The position numbers were made by a program, and so were the translations under genes. Below are positions 1 to 8,449 of a DNA stretch of 64,000 nucleotides, one piece after another. Source of the DNA: Lipingzhangella halophila. Lineage in GTDB: Bacteria > Actinomycetota > Actinomycetes > Streptosporangiales > Streptosporangiaceae. The notes beneath the pieces were generated by a model. The model ran no database searches, had not been told where the DNA came from, and saw nothing but the letters and a program-made list of their open reading frames with translations. The stretch lies in NCBI RefSeq assembly GCF_014203805.1, contig NZ_JACHJT010000002.1, forward strand, positions 903,693-967,692, given 5' to 3'. Within the stretch, counting starts at the first letter, position 1. Every line of letters begins with the position of its first letter.

Positions 1-47
1 GGCGCGTGCTCCGCGAGTATTGCCAGCGTCGGCGGATGTGTCCCGGT

Positions 48-1031
48 TCACCGGGTAAGCACGATCTTCCCTACGTGTGCACTCGACTCCATGACGCGGT
101 GCGCCTCGGAGGCGTTCGCCAGTTCCATTGTGCGATCCACGATTGGCCGGATCGTGCCCTTCTCCACAAGTGGCCACACGTGCTCGGTCACCTCGGACAC
201 TATGCGGGCCTTCTCCTCGACGGGCCTGGCGCGCAGGGTGGTCGCGTGCACGGAGAGCCGCTTGACGAGCATCCGGCCGAGATCGAGCTCGGCCGAGCGT
301 CCCCCCATCAGCCCGATGATGACCAGCCTGCCGTTGACGGCCAGCGAGCGGACATTGGTGTCGAGGTAGGAGCCGCCCATGATGTCGAGGATGACATCGG
401 CGCCGTTCCCACCGGTCTCCTCTTTCACCCGTGCGGCGAAATCCTCGTCACGGTAGTTGATCGTGACGTCGGCGCCGAGTTCGCGGCAGCGCTCCAGCTT
501 CTCCTCGCTCCCCGCGGTCGTGACAACACGAGCGCCGTGTGCGTGCGCGAGCTGAATGGCGAAGGTGCCGATCCCGCTTCCCCCGCCGTGCACCAGCAGT
601 GTTTCGTCGGAGCGCAGGGCGCCCACCATGAACACGTTGGACCAAACGGTGCAGGCCACCTCGGGCAGCGCCGCGGCCTCGACCAGGGAGACACCGCGCG
701 GCACGGGCAGGAGCTGGCCAACGGGGACCGCGACACGCTCGGCGTAACCCCCGCCGCTGAGCAGGACACAGACCTCGTCGCCGACCGACCAACCGGAGGT
801 CTCCGTGCCGGGGCCGAGAGCCGCGATCCGCCCGGAGCACTCCAGGCCCGGGTACTCTGGCGCTCCCTTGGGGGGCGGGTACGAACCAAGGCGCTGGTTG
901 ATGTCCGCTCTGTTGACCGCCGACGCCGCGATGTCGACGAGGACCTCACCGGAGCTGGGGAACGGATCGGGAACCTCCGTCCACGAAAGAACGTTGGGCG
1001 ACCCGGGTTCAGTGATCACGATCGCATGCAT
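48..1031 (-). CDS. NAD(P)H:quinone oxidoreductase, MDR superfamily (zinc-independent)
   Basis: A 327-residue medium-chain dehydrogenase/reductase, probably a soluble NADPH-dependent quinone or enone reductase. It has the N-terminal GroES-like fold (VNRADINQRLG, EYPGLECSGRI) and a Rossmann domain with the nucleotide loop HGGGSGIGTFAIQLA near residues 147-161. The Cys/His set of zinc alcohol dehydrogenases is absent, as is usual for the QOR/PIG3 branch. The length is normal for the family. The ATG at 1031 has only a weak ribosome site. It runs away from the next gene, so it is probably transcribed alone. The physiological substrate cannot be read from the sequence. Confidence 0.9.
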   Translation of the reverse strand: MHAIVITEPGSPNVLSWTEVPDPFPSSGEVLVDIAASAVNRADINQRLGSYPPPKGAPEYPGLECSGRIAALGPGTETSGWSVGDEVCVLLSGGGYAERVAVPVGQLLPVPRGVSLVEAAALPEVACTVWSNVFMVGALRSDETLLVHGGGSGIGTFAIQLAHAHGARVVTTAGSEEKLERCRELGADVTINYRDEDFAARVKEETGGNGADVILDIMGGSYLDTNVRSLAVNGRLVIIGLMGGRSAELDLGRMLVKRLSVHATTLRARPVEEKARIVSEVTEHVWPLVEKGTIRPIVDRTMELANASEAHRVMESSAHVGKIVLTR

Positions 1032-1255
1032 GAACCGAACGGTACCCGCCGCACTTGGGCCGCGCCCTCCCCTGGCTATACCTGTGGACAGATGGTGATG
1101 AATCCGTTTGGCACGTGGTTTTATCTTTGTTGACTGGGGTCAGGAAGCTCATGAGTCAGGGGTGTCTGACTTGGCCGAGTCGTCCCGGTGTGAGCCGGTC
1201 GTCCAACGAACGATCCTGCACGCCACGTTGAACCGCTTTTGAGGAGAAGATCGCG

Positions 1256-4009
1256 GTGGCACCGAGAGAGCACGACGGATGGGAAGGCGCAGGTACTCGT
1301 CCGTGGGGCGACGATCCTGAGCAGGATTACCCCGAGGGCGCGGATCCTGGGACTTCTGCGGATGGGCAGCTTGGCGCGGCGGACGACGTTTCCCCGGCCG
1401 ACCAGTGGTTCGGCGGCGGGATGCTCCCCCCGCCTCCGCCCTATGCCCAACCGGCCGGCGACCAGTCCGCGCCGCCCTACCCCCAGGCGCCGCCGGAGCC
1501 ACCGCCCATGCAGCCGGCGCCACCAGCGCACCCCGCGAGCACAAACGGCAACGGCACCGCGCAGAACGCCGGCCCTCCGCAACCGGCGCATCTGGAGGAT
1601 CAGTGGGCGCCTGCTGAGAGGGCGTGGGGCGGGGAGCCCGCGAACGCCGGAACTCCGCAGTACCGCCCCGAGCCTCCGACGCCCCCCGAGGACCAGTGGT
1701 CCTCTGAGGATCAGTGGGCGCCTGCTGAGGGGGCGTGGGGCGGGGAGCCCGCGAACGCCGGAACTCCGCAGTACCGCCCCGAGCCCCCGGCGCCCCCCGA
1801 GGACCAGTGGCCCCCCGAGGAAACCGCGTGGACGGGGAGGTCCGCGTTCCCCCCGGAACAGCCGCACGTCGCGTCCACTCCCGATACCCAGCAAGCGGAA
1901 ACGGTGTGGGAGCAGCCCGCGGGCCAGACCGATGTTCCCGGTGAGCCGGCCGCCCCGAACGCCTTTCCCCCGGAGGGCGAGATTCCCGAGGCCGAGCCAC
2001 TGCCGCCGCTCGACGCCTCCGAGCAAGGTCGGCAGTACCACGTTCCGGCCGCCCACGCGCCCAACCCCGAGGCCGCCGCTCCGGAGCCTCCGGAGTACGC
2101 GCCCGAGGGGAACCGCAGCGGGCCGCAGGAGCCCCCGGAACCGGCGGGACATCCGTACGCCTTTCCGCAGCCCGAAGACAATACCGAGTGGGCGCCGCCG
2201 GAGCCCACTGGCCCGCCAGTCTTTGGCGCGGCGCCGGCCGCCGAAGGCGGTCCGCATCCCGCGTACGCGGTAGAGCTCCCGGCCACCGAGGAACCCGACT
2301 GGCGTCGGATCGCCCCCGAAGACGCCCCGAACTCCGGCTCGCAGCCTTCGGGCTCGTCCGCTCCCGACGCGGCGGAAGGTCCGCGAGGCACGCCGGGCGG
2401 CGAACCCCGGCCGCCCGTTACGCCGCCTTCGGCCAGCGCTGAGCCGGGTGCGCCCAGCGGTCCGCAGACCGCGTACGCACCCGGGCACCCTGGAGCCGCA
2501 CCCGGCTCCTCCCCTCCGGCGGGGCAGCCGTGGGGCGCCGCTCCCGAGGGGGCCGGCCCTGAGCAGGCGGCGAGCGGCGGATGGGCACCGCCGCGGCCTC
2601 CCCACGGGCCGCAGTACGCCAATGAGGCGCCCTATCCGCCCGGCGGGCAGCCGGCGCGACCGCCAACGGGTGCGCAGCCGTCACCGCCGCCGGGGCAGAA
2701 CCCTTACGACTGGCGGCCGCCGAGCCAGCCGAACGCGCCGCAGACCGGTCCACAGGCACCCCCCGCTGCAGGACCCCCGAGCCAGCCCCAGCAGGCCGCT
2801 CACGGGTCCACAGCCGAGCCGCGGACCCCGCCGGCGGCCGATGGTGGCCCGCCCAACCCGTACCAGGTCCCGGGCTCGCCGCCACAACCCCCGCAGACTG
2901 GCCCCCAAGCGCCTCCCGCGCCCCCGTACCACGGCCAGCAGGCGCCGTACTCGCAGCAACCCGCTCCGGGGTGGGGGCCGCCGCAGTCCGGTGGGCCACC
3001 AGGGCCCTCCCCGGCCGCGGCAACGGGGTTCCAGTACCACACCCACCTGCCCCACGAAGGGGGGCCGGGCCAGAGCCGGCCGGAGACCGCCGATGCCCTC
3101 GACGCGGACTCCCTGGTGCGCGGGCGGCGCCCACCTTCGAAGGGGTGGCGCAGGGTGGTGCGCTCGGCGACGTTCGGGATAGTCGACCCCGGAATGTCGG
3201 CCGCCGAGACCCGGCGCCGCGGACTCACCCAGCGCGCCACCACCCACGTGGCCGGCGGGCACCACCGGGTTGCCGTGCTCAGCCTGAAGGGCGGGGTGGG
3301 CAAGACCACCACGACCGTCGCGCTCGGCTCCACCCTGTCGTCGCTGCGGGGCGACCGGGTGTTGGCGGTCGACGCCAATCCCGACCGCGGCACGCTCTCG
3401 GACAAGGTGCGGCTGGAAACCGCGGCCACGATCCGCGACCTGCTCAACGAGCGGGATCAGATCACGCGCTACGCGGATATCCGCGGGTTCACCTCCCAGG
3501 CGGCGAGCCGGTTGGAGATCCTGGCCTCCGACCGCGACCCGGCGGTGTCCGAGGCGTTCAGCGAGGCGGACTACCGGGAGGTCACCCGGATCCTGGAGCA
3601 CTTCTACTCCATCTGCATCACTGACTGCGGCACGGGTCTGCTGCATTCGGCGATGCGGGGTGTCCTCGGGCTGGCCGACCAGGTCGTGCTGGTGAGCTCG
3701 GCATCGGTCGACGGTGCGCGCAGCGCCAGCGCCACGCTCGACTGGCTGCAGGCCCACGAGTACGGCTACCACGTGCGGGGTGCGGTCGTTGTGTTGTCGA
3801 TGGTGCGCCAGGACGGCAAGAGCTCGGTGGACCTCAACCGGCTGGAAGAGCACTTCGCCAGCCGGTGCCGGGCGGTGGTGCGGGTCCCGTGGGACGCGCA
3901 CCTGGAAGAGGGCGCCGAACTCGACCTCGAACATCTCGCCCCGGCAACCCGCGACGCCTACCTGCAACTCGCCGCGACCGTCGGAGAAGCCTTCGCCTGG
4001 CCCCGCTAA
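1256..4009 (+). CDS. MinD/ParA-like ATPase with long Pro-rich N-terminus (EspI-like)
   Basis: A 917-residue protein. Residues 1 to about 640 are low-complexity Pro/Ala/Gln/Glu sequence, and the C-terminal ~250 residues form a MinD/ParA-type P-loop ATPase with the deviant Walker A KGGVGKTTTT near residue 677 and VLAVDANPDRGTLS following. The GTG start is set by GAGGAG at 1241-1246. The same architecture occurs in EspI-type proteins of actinobacterial type VII secretion loci, but no ESX genes lie nearby, so that function is inference. The N-terminal part contains a 37-residue tandem duplication (1595-1810). A GC-rich hairpin follows the stop codon. Confidence 0.85.
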   Translation: MAPREHDGWEGAGTRPWGDDPEQDYPEGADPGTSADGQLGAADDVSPADQWFGGGMLPPPPPYAQPAGDQSAPPYPQAPPEPPPMQPAPPAHPASTNGNGTAQNAGPPQPAHLEDQWAPAERAWGGEPANAGTPQYRPEPPTPPEDQWSSEDQWAPAEGAWGGEPANAGTPQYRPEPPAPPEDQWPPEETAWTGRSAFPPEQPHVASTPDTQQAETVWEQPAGQTDVPGEPAAPNAFPPEGEIPEAEPLPPLDASEQGRQYHVPAAHAPNPEAAAPEPPEYAPEGNRSGPQEPPEPAGHPYAFPQPEDNTEWAPPEPTGPPVFGAAPAAEGGPHPAYAVELPATEEPDWRRIAPEDAPNSGSQPSGSSAPDAAEGPRGTPGGEPRPPVTPPSASAEPGAPSGPQTAYAPGHPGAAPGSSPPAGQPWGAAPEGAGPEQAASGGWAPPRPPHGPQYANEAPYPPGGQPARPPTGAQPSPPPGQNPYDWRPPSQPNAPQTGPQAPPAAGPPSQPQQAAHGSTAEPRTPPAADGGPPNPYQVPGSPPQPPQTGPQAPPAPPYHGQQAPYSQQPAPGWGPPQSGGPPGPSPAAATGFQYHTHLPHEGGPGQSRPETADALDADSLVRGRRPPSKGWRRVVRSATFGIVDPGMSAAETRRRGLTQRATTHVAGGHHRVAVLSLKGGVGKTTTTVALGSTLSSLRGDRVLAVDANPDRGTLSDKVRLETAATIRDLLNERDQITRYADIRGFTSQAASRLEILASDRDPAVSEAFSEADYREVTRILEHFYSICITDCGTGLLHSAMRGVLGLADQVVLVSSASVDGARSASATLDWLQAHEYGYHVRGAVVVLSMVRQDGKSSVDLNRLEEHFASRCRAVVRVPWDAHLEEGAELDLEHLAPATRDAYLQLAATVGEAFAWPR
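1595..1810 (+). repeat. tandem 105-bp direct repeat inside the MinD-like gene
   Basis: Two nearly identical copies (1595-1699 and 1706-1810; period 111 bp, 37 codons) each encode EDQWAPAE..AWGGEPANAG followed by TPQYRPEPP.PPEDQW. The period keeps the reading frame, so the unit can expand or contract without frameshift. A third, diverged unit may follow (PPEETAWTG). Confidence 0.9.
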
Positions 4010-4018
4010 CCCCACAAT

Positions 4019-4044
4019 CCCCGGCCGGCCAGGCCCGGCCGGGG
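4019..4044 (+). terminator. GC-rich hairpin after the MinD-like gene
   Basis: CCCCGGCC (4019-4026) pairs with GGCCGGGG (4037-4044) around a 10-base loop, ten bases after the stop codon. There is no T-tract, which is common for actinobacterial terminators. Confidence 0.5.
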
Positions 4045-4087
4045 CGCCAAGTGAGCTACCATCAATCGCGGCGCCATCACGCCATCA

Positions 4088-4174
4088 GGAGGGTTCGCAT
4101 AGTGGCCGAGTGCGGCGGTCTTGAAAACCGCTAGGGCGTCCGCGTCCTCGTGGGTTCGAATCCCACACCCTCCG
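4088..4174 (+). tRNA. tRNA-Ser(UGA)
   Basis: A class II tRNA of 87 nt. The acceptor stem GGAGGGT pairs with ACCCTCC (4167-4173) with G4174 as discriminator. The anticodon stem GCGGT/ACCGC encloses the loop CTTGAAA, giving anticodon TGA at 4122-4124. It has a long variable arm and the T-loop GTTCGAATC. CCA is not encoded. An integrase remnant abuts its 3' end, so it was probably an attachment site. Confidence 0.95.
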
Positions 4175-4188
4175 CTCACACCCTCGAA

Positions 4189-4231
4189 AAACCCCCGTTG
4201 ACCAGTGGTTTTCCTGGAGCGGCGGGGGTTT
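4189..4231 (+). terminator. hairpin after tRNA-Ser
   Basis: AAACCCCCG (4189-4197) pairs perfectly with CGGGGGTTT (4223-4231). It lies 15 bases past the tRNA 3' end and can terminate the tRNA transcript and, in the opposite direction, the integrase remnant. Confidence 0.5.
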
Positions 4232-4570
4232 CGCCGTGTCCGGGGGTGCGCAGCCGTAGGCCGCTCGCGGCAGCCCCAAGCGGGTGTTCGCGGAACATGT
4301 GCGGAATGCCCGTGCACCTGTCTGCGCAGGTCACAGCGAACGCGTAGCGGGGGGCACCGGAGTTCAGCCAGGTCGATACCGCCGTGTGCCGTAGGTCGTA
4401 GGGCCGTTTCGGCGAGCGGCGAGGCCGCCAGGTTCGGTGGCAGCGCCAGCTTGCGCGCCTGGCGCCACACGTCGCAGTAGGACGAGGTCGCCACGAGGTT
4501 CCCGCTCGACTGCCGAAACAGCCGGTCGCCCGTGCCCGTCCCGAACTGGTGAACGTGCTCCCGCAGCTGG
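4230..4570 (-). pseudogene. decayed tyrosine-recombinase (integrase) C-terminus
   Basis: Two minus-strand frames together give a phage/AICE integrase tail. One frame reads ATSSYCDVWRQARKLALPPN ending in ASPLA. A +1 shift near 4400 then gives KRPYDLRHTAVSTWLNSGAP, containing the H-x-x-R catalytic motif (YDLRHTA). Beyond this the reading decays (YAFAVTCADRCTG) and the final active-site His/Tyr segment is not recognisable. Only about the last third of a normal ~400-residue integrase remains, and the N-terminal and core-binding regions are missing. Its position just past tRNA-Ser is typical of an element integrated at that tRNA. I infer an old, inactivated integration. Confidence 0.75.
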
Positions 4571-4832
4571 TCTTGTTTCGGTTCGGTACGTCGGTAGCAG
4601 GCGGGTATTTCCAGTTCACCGCTACCTCCCTCGTGCGGACGAACTCTCGGTGCTGGTGCGTCCAGCGCAGGCGCACCATGATGCTGCTTACTCGAACAAC
4701 TTTGTTGGCACCAAGGACCTCCCGATCGGGGACGAGCTGAACGCGATCCCTACGTGTTGCGGAGCAAGACGTTAGTGACACATGACTGGCCTCATCCCCG
4801 GTCAAGGCTCTCGGCTCCGGGCGCCTCTGGGA

Positions 4833-5198
4833 TTACTCGGTTGAGCCCCATATGCGCATGGCCTGGAGGACGGCAGCCAAGTCATGACCACGTTGGGTCA
4901 AGGAGTAGCGCACCCGGGAGGGCCAGCCGCTGGTTCGTTTGCGATGGAGGACATTGGCGTCGGTTAGTTCGGTGAGCCGCTCGGTGAGGATCTTGTCCGA
5001 GATGCGGCCGAGGTTCTGGGCGAGTTCGTTGAAGCTCCTGGGGCCATGGAGGAGTTCGAGGATCACCAGGGCGGCCCAGCGTCGGCGCAGGACGGAAAGG
5101 GTGTTTTCGATCGGACAGGACGAGTTCGGGAGCGGTGTCGCACCGGGGCAGTCTTGCCGCAACGCCTGTGCAGCGTCGCTGACCATTTGGTTAGCCAC
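4833..5198 (-). CDS. HxlR-family winged-helix regulator
   Basis: A 121-residue HxlR/MarR-like DNA-binding protein with CPIENTLSVLRRRWAALVIL, then the winged helix FNELAQNLGRISDKILTERL and a C-terminal YSLTQRGHDL. Cys residues near the N-terminus (CPGATPLPNSSC) are the kind used by redox- or electrophile-sensing HxlR proteins. I chose the GTG at 5198 because AAGGAGG sits 6 bases upstream. The frame stays open to 5411, but that part overlaps the divergent gene. It is divergent from the SnoaL-like gene at 5284 with an 85-bp shared promoter region, so it probably controls that gene. Confidence 0.85.
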   Translation of the reverse strand: MANQMVSDAAQALRQDCPGATPLPNSSCPIENTLSVLRRRWAALVILELLHGPRSFNELAQNLGRISDKILTERLTELTDANVLHRKRTSGWPSRVRYSLTQRGHDLAAVLQAMRIWGSTE

Positions 5199-5283
5199 AA
5201 TGAGCCTCCTTAGGGTCGCCGTCAGAAGTGACTTTCGCGTAACACGCGCAGGCTCGACACACATCCCACCGGAGGACGACGAA

Positions 5284-5766
5284 ATGACGCAGGACATGGC
5301 AGAGAGCGTGCAGAAAGCCGCGGTCGCCGAGACAGTGGTTCGCATCTTCCACGCATTGGATGACCGCGACTGGGGCACGATCGCTGCGTTGACGACGGAC
5401 CCGGTGGACATCGACTATCCGTCAAAGCTGGGCGGCGCGGAGAAGATTTCAACCGAGGATTTTGTCTCCGGTCTGAGGGCATTCCTTCCCGGGTTCGATT
5501 CCACCCAACATCTATTGGCTCCCACCGTGGTTGAGCTGGAGACCGAGACGCAAGCTACGGTGCGGTTCCACGCCCGTGTTACGCACGTCCTCACTGAAGT
5601 CGCCGACGTTCCCATCTGGGTGATCGGTTGCCACTACACGTTCGGCTTCGAACATCAAGACGACATCTGGAAACTGTGTTCCTCGCGAGTCGAGGTGCTC
5701 TATGAGGAAGGCAATCGCGACCTCGAAACCGTGGCCCGGCGTCGGGCGCAGCCGCTGCAAACCTAG
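5284..5766 (+). CDS. SnoaL/NTF2-like small protein
   Basis: A 160-residue protein of the cone-shaped NTF2/SnoaL fold. An N-terminal helix pair (VVRIFHALDDRDWGTIAALT) is followed by alternating strands ending in HYTFGFEHQDDIWKLCSSRV. The ATG at 5284 follows GGAGGACG. Members act as small cyclases, isomerases, dehydratases or ligand-binding proteins, and this sequence does not show which. The pairing with a divergent HxlR regulator suggests inducible expression, perhaps in detoxification. It sits inside the decayed island downstream of tRNA-Ser. Confidence 0.75.
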   Translation: MTQDMAESVQKAAVAETVVRIFHALDDRDWGTIAALTTDPVDIDYPSKLGGAEKISTEDFVSGLRAFLPGFDSTQHLLAPTVVELETETQATVRFHARVTHVLTEVADVPIWVIGCHYTFGFEHQDDIWKLCSSRVEVLYEEGNRDLETVARRRAQPLQT

Positions 5767-5956
5767 GACGCCGCAGGAGAGCCGTCGGCGGCAAGCCTCG
5801 CTCCGACGACTGGGGGGTTGTCGACTCCGTTGGCGTGCTGACGCAGCTCCCGGGCCGCCGGAGAACGCGGCCAGGCTACGCCTACATCGCCATCCTGGGT
5901 GGTCGCATCGGCTTACTCGATGATGTTCAAGAGTAACGGCGTTGCGCGCCGGACAC

Positions 5957-5993
5957 CCGCTCGGGCTGCGGGCTGCCGCCCGGTCCCGAGCGG
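5957..5993. repeat. conserved hairpin, copy 1 (shared with the AICE)
   Basis: CCGCTCGGG (5957-5965) pairs with CCCGAGCGG (5985-5993). The 19-nt loop CTGCGGGCTGCCGCCCGGT differs by one base from the loop at 36640-36658 in the tRNA-Pro element, and the inner stem GCTCGGG/CCCGAGC is identical. The upstream flank (CGGCGTTGCGCGCCG) also matches (CGGCGCTGCGCGCCG). This links the island remnant to the AICE family. Confidence 0.75.
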
Positions 5994-6099
5994 CGGACGG
6001 CTACCACAGCAGGACACCGAAAACCCAATTTCGTATTCAGAATTTTCCTTACGCCTTCAAGCCCGCGCCGTGCGGGGCCGCAGGAGAAGTCGTAGGACC

Positions 6100-6282
6100 G
6101 GAGTCCTGGAGACTTTAGGCACCTCTCCGGCTCAGGATCCTCCAGGACCAAGCCGGGGCCGAGTGCATTGCTTCGCAGGGTGAGGGCCCATGGCCCTCTC
6201 CAATTGGTCAAGCGTAATTGGCCCCCGGCATGGCCCTGCCAGAGCCGGACAGGGCACCGCCCAAAGTCTCCAGGACTCCTCC
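6100..6282. mobile_element. MITE-like element with terminal inverted repeats
   Basis: GGAGTCCTGGAGACTTT at 6100-6116 recurs inverted at the right end, near 6266-6282 (AAAGTCTCCAGGACTCC). Similarity continues inward (AGGC/GGGC and TCCGGCTC in both arms) for about 35-38 bases. The ~180-bp unit contains no gene. No clear target-site duplication is visible. It could also be a folded RNA or an old hairpin. Confidence 0.45.
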
Positions 6283-6445
6283 GTATCCGGTCATGTGCAC
6301 GCTCTGCCGGACGCACGGCTGGCTACGGCTCTCTGCTGATACGGATTCCTCACCCGAGCCGACGTTGAACCTAGGTGCTCGACGACGAGATTATGGGGTA
6401 CTGCAGGGAGCCACAGCATCCAGCCTGGACAGATCGGTTAACTGA

Positions 6446-6907
6446 ATGACAACATCTGCTATGCGTACTTCCCGCGTTGAGAGGATTGCCCGCTTCACCT
6501 TCCAATGGCCTGAATACGTTGAACGGTTCGACTGTGGGTGGCAATTCCAACTCCACGTTGGCGGCGCAACCCATACCGTCCAGCATGGACTCGGCGCACG
6601 TAAAGTGTATGGGCGCCTACGTGTGCACACAGTCACCTGGATCGGCGGTCAGGTGCAAGTCGAGGGGACTGAAGCAGATGACTATCCTAATACCCGTGCT
6701 CTGCTCAGCCGACTGCGCTACCAGGACAAGAAGCTGATCCGTAAGCGCGACGATGTGCCAGCCGAGTATCACGGCTTCGAACTCGTCGAGCATCGCCATG
6801 AGATCGACGCGCAATACAGCCCTAACTGTATTGCGGTGAAGATCCGCGAGGATGACTTGGCTTCGTGGGGGATGCACGCCTGGCTCAGAATGTGTCGCCG
6901 ATCTTGA
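6446..6907 (+). CDS. hypothetical protein in the decayed island
   Basis: A 153-residue reading frame of unknown function. It is rich in aromatic and charged residues (FTFQWPEYVERFDCGWQF, KKLIRKRDDVPAEYHGFEL) and ends in Trp/Cys-rich sequence. The composition is protein-like, whereas the other frames here look like shadow. It has fewer G/C third positions than neighbouring core genes, consistent with foreign origin. No clear ribosome site precedes the ATG at 6446. There is no signal peptide or membrane segment. I do not recognise the family, and it may be a truncated gene. Confidence 0.4.
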   Translation: MTTSAMRTSRVERIARFTFQWPEYVERFDCGWQFQLHVGGATHTVQHGLGARKVYGRLRVHTVTWIGGQVQVEGTEADDYPNTRALLSRLRYQDKKLIRKRDDVPAEYHGFELVEHRHEIDAQYSPNCIAVKIREDDLASWGMHAWLRMCRRS

Positions 6908-7505
6908 AAGACCAAACCCCTTCTTTCCATCTGCTGAAGCGCCGCGCACTGGCCTTGTCCCTATTGCCCAGCCCTGAACCGCCCAGGACGCGGCGGTGCT
7001 TACTGCCCACCGGCAGACCTTGCGGCAACACTCGATGCCGTCGCTGCGCACTTCACTACGAATAAGCAGGCCAACGGTCTTGATTTACCACGGGCCCTTT
7101 GTGAGCGCGAGTTGACAGCAACAGTGACAGCGACGCCGCCCGATCAGAACGGATACCAGTGGATCCCGATCCCAGCCCGGCAGGCGTCTACGGGATCCCC
7201 TGGTCGAACTGATAAGGATGAGGCCTGTTCCCGCTGTGGGGGAGGGCTGCTCCCTGCCGTCCGTCGGGGCCGGACGCGTTGCGCATTTAATGCACACGGC
7301 GTCAGGAGATCTGGGGAAAGCGCGGGAACCAGCGGGATGCACCTGCCCAGGCAGAGAGCGGTTCCGCTTGATCATCCCAGCTCGCACAGCCACCCCCAAA
7401 CGATTTGTATCCCGGAGGCCAGGAGGCGAACCCCTCCACCGAGCATGTGCGGTCCCGCCGCCGTGGTGGGCCGCCTTGCAAGCAGGCATCGTGCATGCTT
7501 GGGTC
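6908..7505. other. gene-poor stretch of the island
   Basis: No supported gene. It holds copy A (7231-7436) of the degenerate duplication described separately. Confidence 0.5.
7231..7436 (+). repeat. degenerate direct repeat, copy A
   Basis: This segment aligns with 8126-8333 in the same orientation. Shared landmarks in order are CCGCTGTGG, CCGTCCGT, TGCACACGGCG, AGCTCGC, then TTTGTAT.CCGGAGG followed by AGGCGAACG-like sequence. Identity is patchy, roughly two thirds by eye. CATTTAATGCACACG resembles the arm-type repeat of the tRNA-Pro element. Confidence 0.55.
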
Positions 7506-7763
7506 GTGCCGCAAATTCCCAGCCGCCACGAGGTTGTCGCCGTCTTCGAAGCTCTGTTGGACGGCCGAATGACACGCGACGAGGCAGAGCGGTGGGCCGG
7601 GCAACGGGTCGCCGACGACACTCAGGACCCGAACGACCCCGCCGTTTGGAAAGCCCTCGACCAGCTCTACGGAATCGATCTGCGACACGGCCCGGAACAG
7701 CCTTTCCTGCACAGCAGGGCACAGGTCTTCCAATGGCTCGACCAGCTTCGCAACGCTCCTTGA
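7506..7763 (+). CDS. small conserved-looking hypothetical protein
   Basis: An 85-residue protein: helical N-terminus (SRHEVVAVFEALLDGRMTRD), then DEAERWAGQRV and LYGIDLRHGPEQPFLHSRAQ, ending in VFQWLDQLRNAP. It reads like the small actinobacterial proteins of this type and has good coding character, unlike the flanks. The start is uncertain: GTG at 7506 or GTG at 7491, neither with a clear ribosome site. It lies between the two degenerate repeat copies. Function unknown. Confidence 0.6.
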   Translation: MPQIPSRHEVVAVFEALLDGRMTRDEAERWAGQRVADDTQDPNDPAVWKALDQLYGIDLRHGPEQPFLHSRAQVFQWLDQLRNAP

Positions 7764-8449
7764 AATTCCCGATCCGATAGTTCCCGCCTCCGGATTCCGT
7801 GCTAACTCGGACGCCAACAAGGGCTGTGGACACTGCCGGACAATCCCACGCTTGCTACGGATCAGAAGGCTGAGAGGTTCGGGTCCCCGAGTGCACGACC
7901 GGCACGGGCAGTGCGCCACTGTCGGAACCAACCCCGGTGCCGGGCGTGTGGTTACCAGGAGGATCCCGCCCCGTAGCCCCCCGGGGCCGGAGTACCCGAC
8001 TGCGCGATGCGGGTCTGTCTTGGGCTGAGACCGTTCGCACACTCGGGCACTCCGGTTCGGGACCGCGGTTGCACGCCGCTCGGGGTTGTTGGAGCGCACC
8101 GATACGCCGACCACTCGTAACCCTGCCGCTGTGGTCGGCCGCCTCCTTCCGTCCGTTGAGCACGAGAGAGGGGGCGGAACGCGATGCGTATTCATTGCAC
8201 ACGGCGCCGAGGAAGGCGGGGAATCGGTGAGACTGCGCCTCGCAGGTGAACGGGCGAATGGCCGCGTTCGGGCAAGCTCGCCGGCCGCGTTCGGGGCGTT
8301 TGTATACCGGAGGTCGGTAGGCGAACGTCCCTTGACGTCACTTCTGCGGCCATCCGCGTAGTCGTGGACACCGTTCCAGGGGCGCATCGGAGTGGGCCAG
8401 CGCGGCCTTCTTTCCGGCTGTTCTGGAGTGGTGTCTGTGTTGGCGCGCG
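7764..8449. other. gene-free end of the island
   Basis: No supported gene. It contains repeat copy B and then the 3' side of the MFS gene. The boundary between island and core chromosome probably lies about 8340-8450. I see no second copy of the tRNA-Ser 3' end. Confidence 0.5.
8126..8333 (+). repeat. degenerate direct repeat, copy B
   Basis: Partner of 7231-7436, about 895 bp downstream. It carries GTATTCATTGCACACG (8188-8203), which resembles the tRNA-Pro element arm-type sequence TACACATTCAGTGCACATG. Confidence 0.55.

Larger units (their letters stand above)
5767..6445. other. non-coding stretch of the decayed island
   Basis: No frame here has coherent codon bias or recognisable protein similarity. 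It holds the conserved hairpin at 5957-5993 and the MITE-like inverted repeat at 6100-6282, both listed separately. The rest looks like degraded sequence. Confidence 0.6.

Noticed and set aside
1083..1091. TGTGGACAG near the first gene as a DnaA box
   Set aside because: Single isolated site with a mismatch to TTGTCCACA; such solitary matches are expected by chance.
1121..2622. Long minus-strand frames opposite the MinD-like gene (up to 494 codons)
   Set aside because: They are Arg/Gly-rich shadows of the Pro-rich plus-strand coding sequence, with no ribosome sites or domains.
4833..5411. Longer reading (192 aa) of the HxlR regulator
   Set aside because: The first 71 codons overlap the divergent SnoaL-like gene and lack similarity; AAGGAGG precedes the GTG at 5198.
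7302..8387. 361-codon minus-strand frame in the decayed island
   Set aside because: Spans two repeat copies and the small plus-strand gene; composition is Arg/Pro-rich and no domain is visible.
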